A DNA stretch of 64,000 bases from RCIO01 sp040880025 (GTDB lineage Bacteria > Pseudomonadota > Alphaproteobacteria > Rhizobiales > Rhizobiaceae), in NCBI GenBank assembly GCA_040880025.1, contig JBBDJD010000011.1:1-64000 (forward strand), written 5' to 3'. How positions within the stretch are numbered: position 1 is the first letter of the stretch; every line of letters begins with the position of its first letter. The translations under genes and the position numbers were made by a program. Shown piece after piece: positions 42,757 to 53,828 of this stretch. The notes beneath the pieces are model-generated. The model saw nothing but the letters and a program-made list of their open reading frames with translations. It had not been told where the DNA came from and did no database searches.

Positions 42757-43839
42757 ATGCTTGAGCTGAAAAACGTTTCCCTCGAAGTCGGCGCCGACAC
42801 CTGGATCGACGACGTGTCGCTGTCGTTGGAGAAGGGCACGCTCAATCTTCTGCTCGGTCCCACCCTGTCGGGAAAGACCAGCCTGATGCGGCTGATGGCG
42901 GGTCTCGACCGTCCGACATCGGGCGAGATCTGGTTCGACGGCAAGGATGTCACCGGCGTTGCCGTGCAGAAACGCAACGTCGCCATGGTGTACCAGCAGT
43001 TCATCAACTACCCGGCGATGACGGTGTACGAGAACATCGCCTCGCCGCTGCGCGTCGCGAGAGCGCCGGCGCAGCAGATCGAGACCGAGGTCCGGCGTGC
43101 TGCCGAACTGCTGAAGCTCACGCCCTATCTCGATCGCACGCCGCTCAGTCTGTCGGGCGGACAGCAGCAGCGCACCGCGCTGGCGCGGGCGATCGTGAAG
43201 AACGCCAGCCTCGTGCTGCTCGACGAGCCGCTGGCCAATCTCGATTACAAGCTGCGGGAAGAATTGCGCGAGGAACTGCCCAAGATATTCTCCGAGACAG
43301 GCGCCATCTTCGTCTACGCGACGACCGAACCGCAGGAGGCGCTGCTTCTCAGCGGCCACACAGCGACGCTCTCGGAAGGCCGCGTGACGCAGTTTGGCCC
43401 TACGCTCGATGTCTTCCGCAATCCCGACGATCTTCTGACGGCGCGGACGTTCTCCGATCCACCGCTCAACACGATCACCCTGCCAAAGCAGGGTGCAAAA
43501 TTCAGCCTTGGTGGTGGGGCCGACCTCCCGGTGCCCAGCGATCTCGCTGGCATAGCCGATGGCGAGTATACGATCGGCTTTCAGCCCCACCATCTCTCCC
43601 TCGATGCTCAGACCGCAGGAACGCAACCGATCCGCGCCCGGGTTCTGGTGACTGAGATCACCGGTTCTGAGAGCTTCGTGCATCTCGACTTCGCCGGCTC
43701 GCGCTGGGTGATGCTCACCCACGGCATCAAGTCGTTCGAACCGGACGAGACGGTCAATATCCATATCGACACGCGCCATCTGCTCGTCTTCGACATGCAG
43801 GGCCAGGCCGTCCGCCCCCCGGTCAGAAGGGCGGCATAG
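42757..43839 (+). CDS. glpS: Glycerol ABC transporter ATP-binding protein GlpS
   Basis: The 360-residue ATPase of the MalK/UgpC type has a variant Walker A GPTLSGKTS, where Ser precedes Gly-Lys. The Q-loop is MVYQQFINYPAMTVYENI, the signature LSGGQQQRTALARAI and Walker B LVLLDEPLANLDYKL. The switch His is replaced by Thr (YATTEPQEA), which is unusual and would weaken hydrolysis at that site. A C-terminal TOBE-type domain follows. It is known in Rhizobium leguminosarum as part of the glycerol importer GlpSTPQUV and pairs with the next gene. Confidence 0.93.
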   Translation: MLELKNVSLEVGADTWIDDVSLSLEKGTLNLLLGPTLSGKTSLMRLMAGLDRPTSGEIWFDGKDVTGVAVQKRNVAMVYQQFINYPAMTVYENIASPLRVARAPAQQIETEVRRAAELLKLTPYLDRTPLSLSGGQQQRTALARAIVKNASLVLLDEPLANLDYKLREELREELPKIFSETGAIFVYATTEPQEALLLSGHTATLSEGRVTQFGPTLDVFRNPDDLLTARTFSDPPLNTITLPKQGAKFSLGGGADLPVPSDLAGIADGEYTIGFQPHHLSLDAQTAGTQPIRARVLVTEITGSESFVHLDFAGSRWVMLTHGIKSFEPDETVNIHIDTRHLLVFDMQGQAVRPPVRRAA

Positions 43840-43841
43840 GC

Positions 43842-44914
43842 ATGGCGCGCATCGAACTCGACCATATCCGCCATTCATATTCGCCGAACCCGCGGTCGGA
43901 TGCGGATTACGCGCTGAAGGAGGTGGATCACACATTCGATGACGGAACGGCCTGCGCGCTGCTCGGCCCCTCCGGCTGCGGCAAGACGACCTTGCTCAAC
44001 ATCATTTCGGGATTGCTGACGCCGAGCGAGGGCCGGCTTCGCTTCAACGCGGATGACGTTACCGGGCTTTCGACGCAGGAGCGCAATATCGCGCAGGTGT
44101 TCCAGTTTCCGGTGATCTACGACACGATGACCGTCTACGACAATCTGGCGTTTCCGCTGCGCAACCGGGGCGTGTCCCCGGGCGAAGTCGACCGGAAAGT
44201 GCGCGAAACGCTCGATATGATCGACCTGAGCGATTGGGCGAACCGGCGGGCACGCGGTCTGACGGCAGACCAGAAACAGAAGATATCGCTCGGGCGCGGG
44301 CTGGTGCGCTCCGACGTCAACGCGATCCTGTTCGACGAGCCGCTGACGGTCATCGACCCGCACATGAAATGGATGCTGCGTTCGCAGCTCAAGCAGCTTC
44401 ACCGCCGCGTCGGTTTCACCATGGTCTATGTCACGCACGACCAGACCGAGGCGCTGACCTTTGCCGACAAGGTGGTTGTGATGTTCGAGGGCGGGATCGT
44501 GCAGATCGGCACGCCGACCGAACTTTTCGAGCGGCCGAGCCACACTTTCGTCGGCTACTTCATCGGTTCTCCGGGCATGAACGTACTGCCGGTCGAGATC
44601 GACGGAACGAGCGCTCGCATTGGCGGCCTTGACGTCAGGCTTTCGGCGCCGGTGCCGTCACGCTCGGGCGCCCGAATGGAACTCGGCATCCGGCCGGAGT
44701 TCGTGACGCTGGGGCGTACAGGCGCGCCATTCGAGATCACCAAGATCGAGGATGTCGGGCGGCAAAAGATCGTGCGGGGCACGCTGGCCGGTCATCGGAT
44801 TGCGGCGATCGTCGCGGAGGATAGCGAGATACCGGCTGAACCCCGGATCGAATTCGATCCAAGAGGCATCAATGTCTATGCCGACTCCTGGCGCATCGAG
44901 ACGGGAGCTCAGCG

Positions 44915-44918
<4 letters not shown>
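43842..44918 (+). CDS. glpT: Glycerol ABC transporter ATP-binding protein GlpT
   Basis: The 358-residue second ATPase has the normal Walker A GPSGCGKTT and the Q-loop QVFQFPVIYDTMTVYDNLAF. The signature is degenerate, LTADQKQKISLGRGLVRS in place of LSGGQ. Walker B is AILFDEPLTVIDP and the switch His is present in YVTHDQTEALTF. The two ATPases are thus complementary: one keeps the signature and the other keeps the His. It is not the GlpT glycerol-phosphate antiporter of E. coli. It overlaps glpP by 4 bases. Confidence 0.93.
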
Positions 44919-45781
<863 letters not shown>

Positions 45782-45782
45782 G

Positions 45783-46703
<921 letters not shown>

Positions 46704-46705
46704 CG

Positions 46706-46993
46706 ATGGATTTCGATCTGTCATGGATGGCCTGGACGGTCCCGACGGCGATCTTCTTCACGACGATTTTCGCGCTGTTGGCCGGCATGGCCGTGTGGGA
46801 ATATTTGGTCCCCGGCGGCAGCCCCCGCTACGGCCTTCTGCGCTTCGAGACGACGCGCGGCGACCGCCTGTTCATTTCGCTGCTTGGCAGCGCGTTTATC
46901 CATCTCGCTTGGCTGGGCCTCATCGGGTCCAACCTGTGGTGGGCTCTCGCCCTCTCTGTGGTCTACGCCATCGGCGTGTTCCGCTACGTATAG
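46706..46993 (+). CDS. glpU: DUF2160 small membrane protein, GlpU
   Basis: The protein is 95 residues from ATG 46706; the longer open frame overlaps glpQ in another phase and is spurious. It has three hydrophobic segments and the family pattern SWMAWTVPTAIFFTTIFALLAGMAVWEYL followed by RGDRLFISLLGSAFIHLAWLGL. In rhizobial glp operons a DUF2160 gene (glpU) sits between the permeases and the binding protein. Its role in the importer is unclear, perhaps as an accessory to GlpP/GlpQ. Confidence 0.85.
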   Translation: MDFDLSWMAWTVPTAIFFTTIFALLAGMAVWEYLVPGGSPRYGLLRFETTRGDRLFISLLGSAFIHLAWLGLIGSNLWWALALSVVYAIGVFRYV

Positions 46994-47070
46994 GGGGAGA
47001 AATAGTTGGAGCGGCCGCGTGCAGGCGACCGCCCCATATCGCACTTGAAACCTGAAAGTGGAGGAAACAC

Positions 47071-48792
47071 ATGCGACGGCATTTTCTAACATCAACAACA
47101 GCGATTGTCCTGTTGCTCGGCGCCAACAGCGCCTACGCGGGAATGGACGAAGCCAAGGCGTTTCTGGACGCTGAAATCGGTGACCTCTCGACGCTGAGCC
47201 GCGCCGACCAGGAAGCCGAAATGCAGTGGTTTGTCGACGCGGCCAGCCCCTTCCAGGGAATGGATATCAAGGTGGTCTCCGAAACCATCACCACGCACGA
47301 ATATGAATCGAAGGTGTTGGCGCCGGCGTTCACCGCGATCACCGGTATCAAGGTCACTCACGACCTGATCGGCGAGGGTGACGTCGTCGAAAAGCTGCAG
47401 ACGCAGATGCAGTCGGGTGAGAACATCTACGACGGCTACATCAACGATTCCGACCTGATCGGCACGCACTGGCGCTACCAGCAGGCGCGCATCCTGACCG
47501 ACTGGATGGAAGGCGAGGGCGCGGATGTCACCAATCCGAACCTCGACGTCGACGACTTCATCGGCAAGTCTTTCACGACCGCGCCCGACGGCAAGCTCTA
47601 TCAGTTGCCGGACCAGCAGTTCGCGAACCTCTACTGGTTCCGCTACGACTGGTTCAACGACGAGCAGAACAAGGCCGATTTCAAGGCGAAATACGGCTAC
47701 GATCTCGGCGTGCCGGTGAACTGGTCGGCCTATGAGGATATCGCCGAGTTCTTCACCGGGCGCGATCTCAGCCGTCTCGGCGTGGAAGGCCAGGTCTATG
47801 GCAACATGGACTACGGCAAGAAGGACCCGTCACTCGGCTGGCGCTACACCGACGCCTGGATGTCGATGGCCGGCATGGGCGACAAGGGCGAGCCGAACGG
47901 CCTGCCGGTGGACGAGTGGGGCATCCGCGTCAACGAGAACTCGCAGCCTGTCGGCTCGTGCGTGGCGCGCGGTGGTGCAACCAACGACGCCGCGGCGGTC
48001 TATGCCGTCACCAAGGCGATCGAGTGGCTGCAGAAATACTCGCCGCCGGCGGCCGCGGGTATGACCTTCAGCGAGGCCGGTCCGGTTCCCGCACAGGGCA
48101 ACGTCGCCCAGCAGATGTTCTGGTACACTGCCTTTACCGCAGATACGGTCAAGGAGGGTCTTCCCGTCATGAACGAGGACGGTACGCCGAAGTGGCGCAT
48201 GGCTCCCTCGCCGCATGGCGTCTACTGGAGCGAAGGCACCAAGATCGGCTATCAGGACGCCGGTTCGTGGACGCTGATGAAGTCGACCCCGGTCGATCGC
48301 GCCAAGGCAGCGTGGCTTTATGCGCAGTTCGTCACATCGAAGACCGTGGACGTAAAGAAGAGCCATGTCGGCCTGACTTTCATTCGCGAGTCGACCATCC
48401 AGGACCAGAGCTTCACCGATCGCGCGCCGAAGCTCGGCGGCCTGGTGGAGTTCTACCGTTCGCCGGCCCGCGTCCAGTGGTCGCCGACCGGCACCAACGT
48501 CCCGGACTATCCGAAGCTGGCACAGTTGTGGTGGCAGAATATCGGTGACGCGATGTCGGGTGCGAAAACGCCGCAGGAAGCTCTCGACGCGCTTTGCGCG
48601 GCGCAGGAGAGTGTGCTCGAACGTCTCGAACGCGCCGGCGTCCAGGGTGATATCGGCCCGAAGATGAATGAGCCCAAGGACCCGCAGGAATGGCTCGACG
48701 CACCCGGTTCGCCGGTCGCGAAATTAGAAAACGAAAAGCCGATGGGCGAAACCGTTTCCTATGACGAGCTGATCAAGAGCTGGGGCAACTAG
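47071..48792 (+). CDS. glpV: Glycerol ABC transporter substrate-binding protein GlpV
   Basis: The 573-residue periplasmic protein has a signal peptide (RHFLTSTTAIVLLLGANSAYA). A large carbohydrate-type binding fold follows, with KVLAPAFTAITGIKVTHDLIGEGDVVEKLQTQMQSGENIYDGYINDSDLIG. It is much larger than typical family-1 binding proteins, as is usual for GlpV. It binds glycerol for the GlpSTPQU permease. A hairpin follows before glpK. Confidence 0.93.
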   Translation: MRRHFLTSTTAIVLLLGANSAYAGMDEAKAFLDAEIGDLSTLSRADQEAEMQWFVDAASPFQGMDIKVVSETITTHEYESKVLAPAFTAITGIKVTHDLIGEGDVVEKLQTQMQSGENIYDGYINDSDLIGTHWRYQQARILTDWMEGEGADVTNPNLDVDDFIGKSFTTAPDGKLYQLPDQQFANLYWFRYDWFNDEQNKADFKAKYGYDLGVPVNWSAYEDIAEFFTGRDLSRLGVEGQVYGNMDYGKKDPSLGWRYTDAWMSMAGMGDKGEPNGLPVDEWGIRVNENSQPVGSCVARGGATNDAAAVYAVTKAIEWLQKYSPPAAAGMTFSEAGPVPAQGNVAQQMFWYTAFTADTVKEGLPVMNEDGTPKWRMAPSPHGVYWSEGTKIGYQDAGSWTLMKSTPVDRAKAAWLYAQFVTSKTVDVKKSHVGLTFIRESTIQDQSFTDRAPKLGGLVEFYRSPARVQWSPTGTNVPDYPKLAQLWWQNIGDAMSGAKTPQEALDALCAAQESVLERLERAGVQGDIGPKMNEPKDPQEWLDAPGSPVAKLENEKPMGETVSYDELIKSWGN

Positions 48793-48839
48793 GCCAACCG
48801 GCCGTTGCCGACGACGGGCCAAAGCCCGATGATGAAGTG

Positions 48840-48865
48840 AAGGAGGCGGCGCGAGCCGCCTCCTT
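48840..48865 (+). terminator. Hairpin between glpV and glpK
   Basis: An 11-bp perfect stem (48840-48850 with 48855-48865) with a GCGA loop is followed by a short T-containing tract (TTTC). It lies 47 bases after glpV and 21 before the glpK start. It may partly terminate or stabilise the upstream message, so glpK would be expressed at a lower level than the binding protein. It lacks a long U run, so full termination is uncertain. Confidence 0.6.
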
Positions 48866-48886
48866 TCGCAAGTGGAGGAGAAATGA

Positions 48887-50383
48887 ATGGCAGGCCGCTA
48901 CGTTCTCGCGATAGATCAGGGCACGACGTCGAGCCGCGCGATCATCTTCGACAGGAAGATGAAGGTGGTGGCGACCGGCCAGAAGGAATTCCCGCAACAT
49001 TTCCCGGCGTCCGGCTGGGTCGAACACGACCCCGAGGACATCTGGAAAAGTGTCGTGGCGACAGTGCGGGCGTCGCTCCGCAAGGGAAAGCTGCAGGCGA
49101 GCGACATCGCGGCAATCGGCATCACCAATCAACGCGAGACGGTGGTGGTCTGGGACAAGGCTACCGGCAAGCCGATCCACAACGCGATCGTGTGGCAGGA
49201 CCGCCGTACCGCTGCCTTATGCCAGAAACTGAAGAAGCGGGGTCTGGAGCCGAAATTCTCCAGGAAGACCGGGCTGCTGCTCGATCCGTATTTCTCCGGC
49301 ACCAAGATTGCGTGGCTGCTCGACAATGTGAAAGGCGCGCGCGCACGCGCCAGGAAGGGCGAACTGCTCGCCGGTACCATCGACACATTCCTGATCTGGC
49401 GGCTGACCGGCGGCAAGGCGCATGTGACCGACGCAACCAATGCCTCGCGGACGCTGATCTACAATATCGCCAAGGGTGAATGGGACGCCGAGCTTCTCAA
49501 GCTGCTCAACATCCCCGCGGCGCTGCTCCCCGAGGTGAAGGACTGTGCGGCCGATTTCGGCGTCACCGAGGCGAAGCTGTTTGGCGCCGAAATCCCGATT
49601 CTTGGCGTCGCCGGGGACCAGCATGCCGCAACCATCGGCCAGGCCTGTTTCGAGCCGGGCACGATGAAGTCGACATACGGCACCGGCTGTTTCGCGGTGC
49701 TCAACACCGGGACGGAACTCGTGCGGTCAAAAAACCGGCTCCTGTCCACCATCGCCTATCAACTCGACGGCAAGGTGACCTATGCGCTCGAAGGCTCGAT
49801 CTTTATCGCGGGCGCGGCCGTGCAATGGCTGCGCGACGGGCTGAAGGTGGTGCGGCAAGCCGCAGACACCGGCGACATGGCGGCACAAGCCGATCCGACA
49901 CAGCAGGTCTATCTTGTGCCGGCCTTTGTCGGGCTTGGCGCGCCGCACTGGGACGCCGAGGCGCGGGGCGCGATCTACGGGCTCACCCGCAATTCCGGCC
50001 CGGCGGAGTTCGCCAAGGCCGCGCTCGAAAGCGTGGCCTTCCAGACGCTCGACCTGCTTGAGGCGATGAAGAAGGACTGGCCCGCAGGTCGCGGTGAAAC
50101 CGTGCTTCGGGTCGATGGCGGCATGGTGGCGTCGGACTGGACCATGCAGCGGCTGGCCGACATTCTGGACGCGCCGGTGGACCGGCCGAAAATTCTCGAA
50201 ACCACCGCGTTGGGCGCCGCATGGCTTGCGGGCTCGCGCGCCGGAATATGGCCGGACATGAAGGATTTCGCCAGGAACTGGGCGCTTGACCGCCGCTTCA
50301 CGTCGAAGATGGATGAAGCCGAACGCAAGCGGCTGGTCGCCGGCTGGCGCGATGCGGTGAAGAGGACAAAGACCGGCGGCTAA
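48887..50383 (+). CDS. glpK: Glycerol kinase
   Basis: The 498-residue FGGY-family kinase phosphorylates glycerol with ATP to glycerol 3-phosphate for GlpD. The ATP-binding start DQGTTSSRAIIFDRKMKVV, the substrate block WVEHDPEDIWKSV, GTIDTFLIWRLTGG and the C-terminal LRVDGGMVASDWTMQRLADIL and TTALGAAWLAGSRAGIW are all present. It closes the glycerol regulon, and the downstream gene is on the opposite strand. Confidence 0.97.
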   Translation: MAGRYVLAIDQGTTSSRAIIFDRKMKVVATGQKEFPQHFPASGWVEHDPEDIWKSVVATVRASLRKGKLQASDIAAIGITNQRETVVVWDKATGKPIHNAIVWQDRRTAALCQKLKKRGLEPKFSRKTGLLLDPYFSGTKIAWLLDNVKGARARARKGELLAGTIDTFLIWRLTGGKAHVTDATNASRTLIYNIAKGEWDAELLKLLNIPAALLPEVKDCAADFGVTEAKLFGAEIPILGVAGDQHAATIGQACFEPGTMKSTYGTGCFAVLNTGTELVRSKNRLLSTIAYQLDGKVTYALEGSIFIAGAAVQWLRDGLKVVRQAADTGDMAAQADPTQQVYLVPAFVGLGAPHWDAEARGAIYGLTRNSGPAEFAKAALESVAFQTLDLLEAMKKDWPAGRGETVLRVDGGMVASDWTMQRLADILDAPVDRPKILETTALGAAWLAGSRAGIWPDMKDFARNWALDRRFTSKMDEAERKRLVAGWRDAVKRTKTGG

Positions 50384-50449
50384 CGCTCTTCCGGAGGCTG
50401 AACCGTCAGCACCGCTTGGCATGGATCAACTTGCCGTCCGAAATTCGCG

Positions 50450-51325
50450 CTAGCGCTGCAGCGCGTCGAGAACCCTGTCGAGCATTGCCGTAAGCTCTTC
50501 GCTTTCGTCGACGTCGATGCCGCGTCGACCGATCTCCCGCTGAAGGCCGGCGATGGCCAGGCCGAGTTCGCTGCCCCCGGGAAGGTTCAGTTCCTGCATC
50601 GTCGCCGCCGACTCTTCCATTTCGGCCGCCCGCCGGATGCCATGCCGCGCCATGCGCTCGATGTTGTAGCGCGGCGCTTCCGACCAGTCGAATTGCGGAT
50701 AGGAACCCGACAGCGACGCAAGAACGGCGTCGAAGCATCCCGAAGCCCTGGCCGCCAGCAGAGACTGGACCATGACCGCCTCAAGGCCCTTCACGAACAT
50801 GCTGCGCGCCATCTTGATCGATGTCGCATCGCCGATTTCGGGGCCGGCGACCTCGAAGTCGAATCCCAAGCCCGCGAGCTTGTCGGTGATCGCGGCGCAG
50901 GCCGGTCCGGCGACCAGCACGGGGGTGCGGTGTCCGCGCGGGTGAACAGGGGCCATCACAGCCATGTCGACATAGGCGGCGCTGGCCGCAGTCACGATGC
51001 CGGCGGTTTCGCGCTTGCGGCCGGCTGACACCGAATTGAGGTCGATGAAATATTGTCCGTCTCGCAGCTGGCCGGTCACCGAGCGCGCCGCGTCCAGACT
51101 GTCGGCGGCGGTGACGGCGGAGAACACCCATGATGCGCCGCGGACAGCCTCTTCGGGGCTTTCCGCGAGCTGCACGCCGAGATCGGCCGCGGCCTTGCGG
51201 AGCGGCCCTTCATTCGTCGTGCCGAGCAGGATGTCATAGGCGGAAACGCTCAGTTCGCGGTGCTCGCGCAGAGAGGCGGCGAAAGCCCTTCCTGCTTCGC
51301 CGAAACCTATGAAGGCTATTTTCAT
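50450..51325 (-). CDS. NAD-binding dehydrogenase with DUF1932 C-terminal domain
   Basis: The protein is 291 residues from ATG 51325, with GGAG upstream. It resembles the 6-phosphogluconate/hydroxyisobutyrate dehydrogenase superfamily. The Rossmann start IAFIGFGEAGRAFAASL is followed by VFSAVTAADSLDAA, and VDMAVMAPVHPRGHRTPVLVAG fits the substrate block. A conserved Lys in TSIKMARSMFVKGLEAVMVQSL is the likely catalytic residue. The C-terminal half is the all-helical DUF1932 domain. It follows the O-demethylase gene by 152 bases on the same strand and may oxidise a downstream intermediate. Confidence 0.8.
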   Translation of the reverse strand: MKIAFIGFGEAGRAFAASLREHRELSVSAYDILLGTTNEGPLRKAAADLGVQLAESPEEAVRGASWVFSAVTAADSLDAARSVTGQLRDGQYFIDLNSVSAGRKRETAGIVTAASAAYVDMAVMAPVHPRGHRTPVLVAGPACAAITDKLAGLGFDFEVAGPEIGDATSIKMARSMFVKGLEAVMVQSLLAARASGCFDAVLASLSGSYPQFDWSEAPRYNIERMARHGIRRAAEMEESAATMQELNLPGGSELGLAIAGLQREIGRRGIDVDESEELTAMLDRVLDALQR

Positions 51326-51477
51326 CCCGATGCTCCGTCCTCTGGCGTGCGGCCTGTCGCACGACAAGATTGAGCGCGGGGAAGCGCAAGGCAAGGTGTT
51401 TGTCGAGGCGCCGAGGCAATCGCGGCGGAGGCATGATCGGGCACCGATGGCGTCCGATCATCTCGCGATGCACGCCG

Positions 51478-52890
51478 TCAGGCGCTCTGCTTCGTGCGCC
51501 AGCTGTCGGCGGCGTAACTCTCGCGCGCCTCGCTTGAATAGGGCGTCGGCGAAACCCTGACCCTGATCTCGGCCTGCTTGTGGCGCTCGGTCGAGGTCTT
51601 GCCGCTGCCGCCGTCGGGCTCGCCCCATACCAGTGTCAGAACGTCGCCGATTTCCACGTCCGGGTTCACCACGCCGAGCGAGAGCATGCAGCGCTCATTG
51701 TAGGAGTAGCCGTTGAACATCGACATGCCGACCTGCTTGCCGTCGCGCTGGATGAGATCCGCTGACGACGAAGCGTAGTTCGGCTGCGGGAAATCGATCC
51801 ACTTGTAGGGTGTGCCGTCCTCGAAGGCGGAGGCGATGACCTTGAGCACGTCGTCGCGGTTCCATTCGAACGTAACCTTCTTGCGGTTGGGACCGTCCTT
51901 CATCTTCGCCAGCGCGTCCTTGCCGATGAAGTCCGATTTCCAGCCGATATAGAAGCCATAGCCAAGTTCGAACGGGTTGACGTAGTAGTCCTCGATGTTC
52001 TTCGACACCATCGAGCCGCCGATCGAACCCATCGCCTCGTAGCTGTCGGCGCCGAGCCACTCCCGGTATTCCTTCAGCATCCCGTCGCCGGTGTAGATGC
52101 CGGGCAGGGGTGAGGGAATCCAGCCCGATTCCAGCGTATTGGTCGAATAGGCGCGGCTGCCGCATTGGACCAGGTTCACACCGGCGTCACGGGCGGCCTG
52201 AAGAACGGTGGCCTGGATGTAGCTCTTATCGGCATACGGGCCCCAGATTTCGAGCCCCGGGGCTCCGGACATGCCGTGGCGAAGCGCCTGCACGCGCCTG
52301 GAACCGACATTGATCCAGTCAACGTGGAAGAATTTCACGTCGGGCACCGGTCCGCCGTTCATCTTTTCGAAGATCTTGGCTGCGTCCGGACCCTGGATCT
52401 GGAAGCGGTAGTGGCTACGGTAGATCGCCTTGCCATCGGGGCGGGAGTCGGAGCGCGGGTCGCGGTGGATCCGGACGTTCCACTTGCCGATCGCCTGCTG
52501 GAATTCGACCCAGTCCGCGGTCGGCGCACGGCCGACGAGGATGAATTTGTCCTCGCGTTCGCGGAAGATGATCATGTCGCCTATGACATGGCCCGCTGGC
52601 GTGACCGGCACGAAATGCTTGGCCCGGTTGAGGTCAAAATTGGCGAACGAGTTGATACCGACATGTTCGAGGAAGGCGGCCGCCTGCGGACCTTCGACAA
52701 TGAGCTCGTCCATGTGGTGCGTCTGGTCGAACAGCACAGCGGTCTCGCGCCAGGCGCGCTGCTCGTCGCGCCAATTGGTGAATTCCGCCGCGACGATCGG
52801 ATAGACATACATTCCGATCTGTGAATTGCGCAGCATGTCGACGGCGTTGCCCTTCTCCTTGAGCAACGTTTCCAGACTGGAACCTGTCAT
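51478..52890 (-). CDS. LigM-like tetrahydrofolate-dependent O-demethylase (GcvT fold)
   Basis: The protein is 470 residues from ATG 52890, with GGGAGG upstream; the longer frame through the gntR gene is spurious. The sequence closely follows the vanillate/3-O-methylgallate O-demethylase LigM of Sphingobium. Shared features include the start LETLLKEKGNAVDMLRNSQIG with YVYPIVAAEFTNWR, then SAVLFDQTHHM-type, VPVTPAGHVIGDMIIF, RFQIQGPDA, NTLESGWIPSPLPGIYTGD and NIEDYYVNPFELGYGF. LigM moves the methyl group to tetrahydrofolate, making 5-methyl-THF. Close relatives in marine and soil alphaproteobacteria have other or unknown methylated substrates. The substrate here is inferred only as an aromatic or similar methyl ether. 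Confidence 0.85.
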   Translation of the reverse strand: MTGSSLETLLKEKGNAVDMLRNSQIGMYVYPIVAAEFTNWRDEQRAWRETAVLFDQTHHMDELIVEGPQAAAFLEHVGINSFANFDLNRAKHFVPVTPAGHVIGDMIIFREREDKFILVGRAPTADWVEFQQAIGKWNVRIHRDPRSDSRPDGKAIYRSHYRFQIQGPDAAKIFEKMNGGPVPDVKFFHVDWINVGSRRVQALRHGMSGAPGLEIWGPYADKSYIQATVLQAARDAGVNLVQCGSRAYSTNTLESGWIPSPLPGIYTGDGMLKEYREWLGADSYEAMGSIGGSMVSKNIEDYYVNPFELGYGFYIGWKSDFIGKDALAKMKDGPNRKKVTFEWNRDDVLKVIASAFEDGTPYKWIDFPQPNYASSSADLIQRDGKQVGMSMFNGYSYNERCMLSLGVVNPDVEIGDVLTLVWGEPDGGSGKTSTERHKQAEIRVRVSPTPYSSEARESYAADSWRTKQSA

Positions 52891-52915
52891 CTCGTAACCT
52901 CCCTTGGCATCTTCA

Positions 52916-52923
52916 TGTATACA
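52916..52923. promoter_or_regulatory. TGTATACA palindrome upstream of the O-demethylase gene
   Basis: This perfect 8-bp palindrome lies 26 bases before the LigM-like start. Identical copies occur at 53783, 58459 and 58604, around the same gene set and nowhere else that I noticed in the window. It is the likely operator of the GntR regulator encoded next to it. Confidence 0.7.
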
Positions 52924-53015
52924 ATCTTGTGCCGCACGGGCGCTTCGGGTGCAAGGTCGAATCTCCGTCCTCAAGCCGGGCCGCCGCTCAATTCGACGCT
53001 GCGGACAGGCCGAGC

Positions 53016-53750
53016 TCAGCCGGCGAGAAGTCCCAGCGCGGGAACGCGTTCGATCAGGCTGCGGTCCTGCGACATGACGTAGTCGAGGTTCCTGCGAGCA
53101 GCGCGCGCGTGTTCGCGCGCCGTCGACTCGGCCCTGAAGCCCTCCCGCGCCTCGATCGCCGCAGCGATCGTGTGATGCTGTTCCTGGGCCATCTGCAAGG
53201 ATCGCCGGAAGGCCGCGATATTGGCCTCGTCCGGCAGGAACGCCGAAGGTGAAGCAAATGGCAGCCGCGTGATCCGCTCGACTTCGCGACAGACCATCTC
53301 GCTTCCGGACAGCCGGGCGAGTTCGTGGTGAAACCTTGCGTTGAGTTCTGCATAACCCTCGAAATCCACATCTTCCGGCAGCTCGCCGAAACAATCGTCC
53401 AGCTTCGCAACGATGCCCTTGAGGCGTTCCATGTCGTGCGCCGGGACGCCGCGCTCGGCGGCCAGACGCGCCGCCGTGCCTTCCAGCACACCGCGCAACT
53501 CGATCGCATCGGTGACGTCGGCGAGGCTGAATGTGCGCACGACAAAGCCGCCGCTTCGCACCCGCTCAAGCAACCCCTCCTCGGTCAGTCGCGACATCGC
53601 CTCACGCACGGGCGTGCGTGAAATCTCCAGCTGGTCGGCCACCGAAACCTCGAAAAGGCGCATCCCGCCATGGAGTTCGCCCCGCATGATCTTGTCACGC
53701 AACTGGATCACCGCACGCATCGTATGCGTCTTTGCCGTGTCGTCTTTCAT
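53016..53750 (-). CDS. GntR-family regulator with FCD domain
   Basis: The 244-residue protein has an N-terminal winged helix (LRDKIMRGELHGGMRLFEVSVADQLEISRTPVREAMSRLTEEGLLE) and the FadR-like C-terminal FCD domain. The latter includes LRGVLEGTAARLAAERG and the His-bearing ARFHHELARLSGSEM, where His and Asp residues usually bind a metal and the ligand. It sits between livF and the O-demethylase gene, transcribed the same way. A TGTATACA box lies 32 bases before its start. It probably controls all the minus-strand genes from livK to the dehydrogenase. Confidence 0.92.
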   Translation of the reverse strand: MKDDTAKTHTMRAVIQLRDKIMRGELHGGMRLFEVSVADQLEISRTPVREAMSRLTEEGLLERVRSGGFVVRTFSLADVTDAIELRGVLEGTAARLAAERGVPAHDMERLKGIVAKLDDCFGELPEDVDFEGYAELNARFHHELARLSGSEMVCREVERITRLPFASPSAFLPDEANIAAFRRSLQMAQEQHHTIAAAIEAREGFRAESTAREHARAARRNLDYVMSQDRSLIERVPALGLLAG

Positions 53751-53782
53751 ATGGTTGCCCCTCGGGTTCGTGGCATCGGCAA

Positions 53783-53790
53783 TGTATACA
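53783..53790. promoter_or_regulatory. TGTATACA palindrome upstream of gntR
   Basis: The central box extends to a 12-bp perfect palindrome, AATGTATACATT (53781-53792), the longest of the four copies. It lies in the 78-base gap between livF and gntR, suggesting autoregulation and an internal promoter for gntR and the genes after it. Confidence 0.72.
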
Positions 53791-53828
53791 TTGTGTGAGC
53801 AGGTGGCCTGCGAGCGTATCCGCCGGCT

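Noticed and set aside
51478..53394. A 638-codon version of the O-demethylase extending into the GntR gene
   Set aside because: The extra N-terminal part is antisense-like and out of phase with gntR; ATG 52890 has a strong ribosome-binding site and gives the family length.
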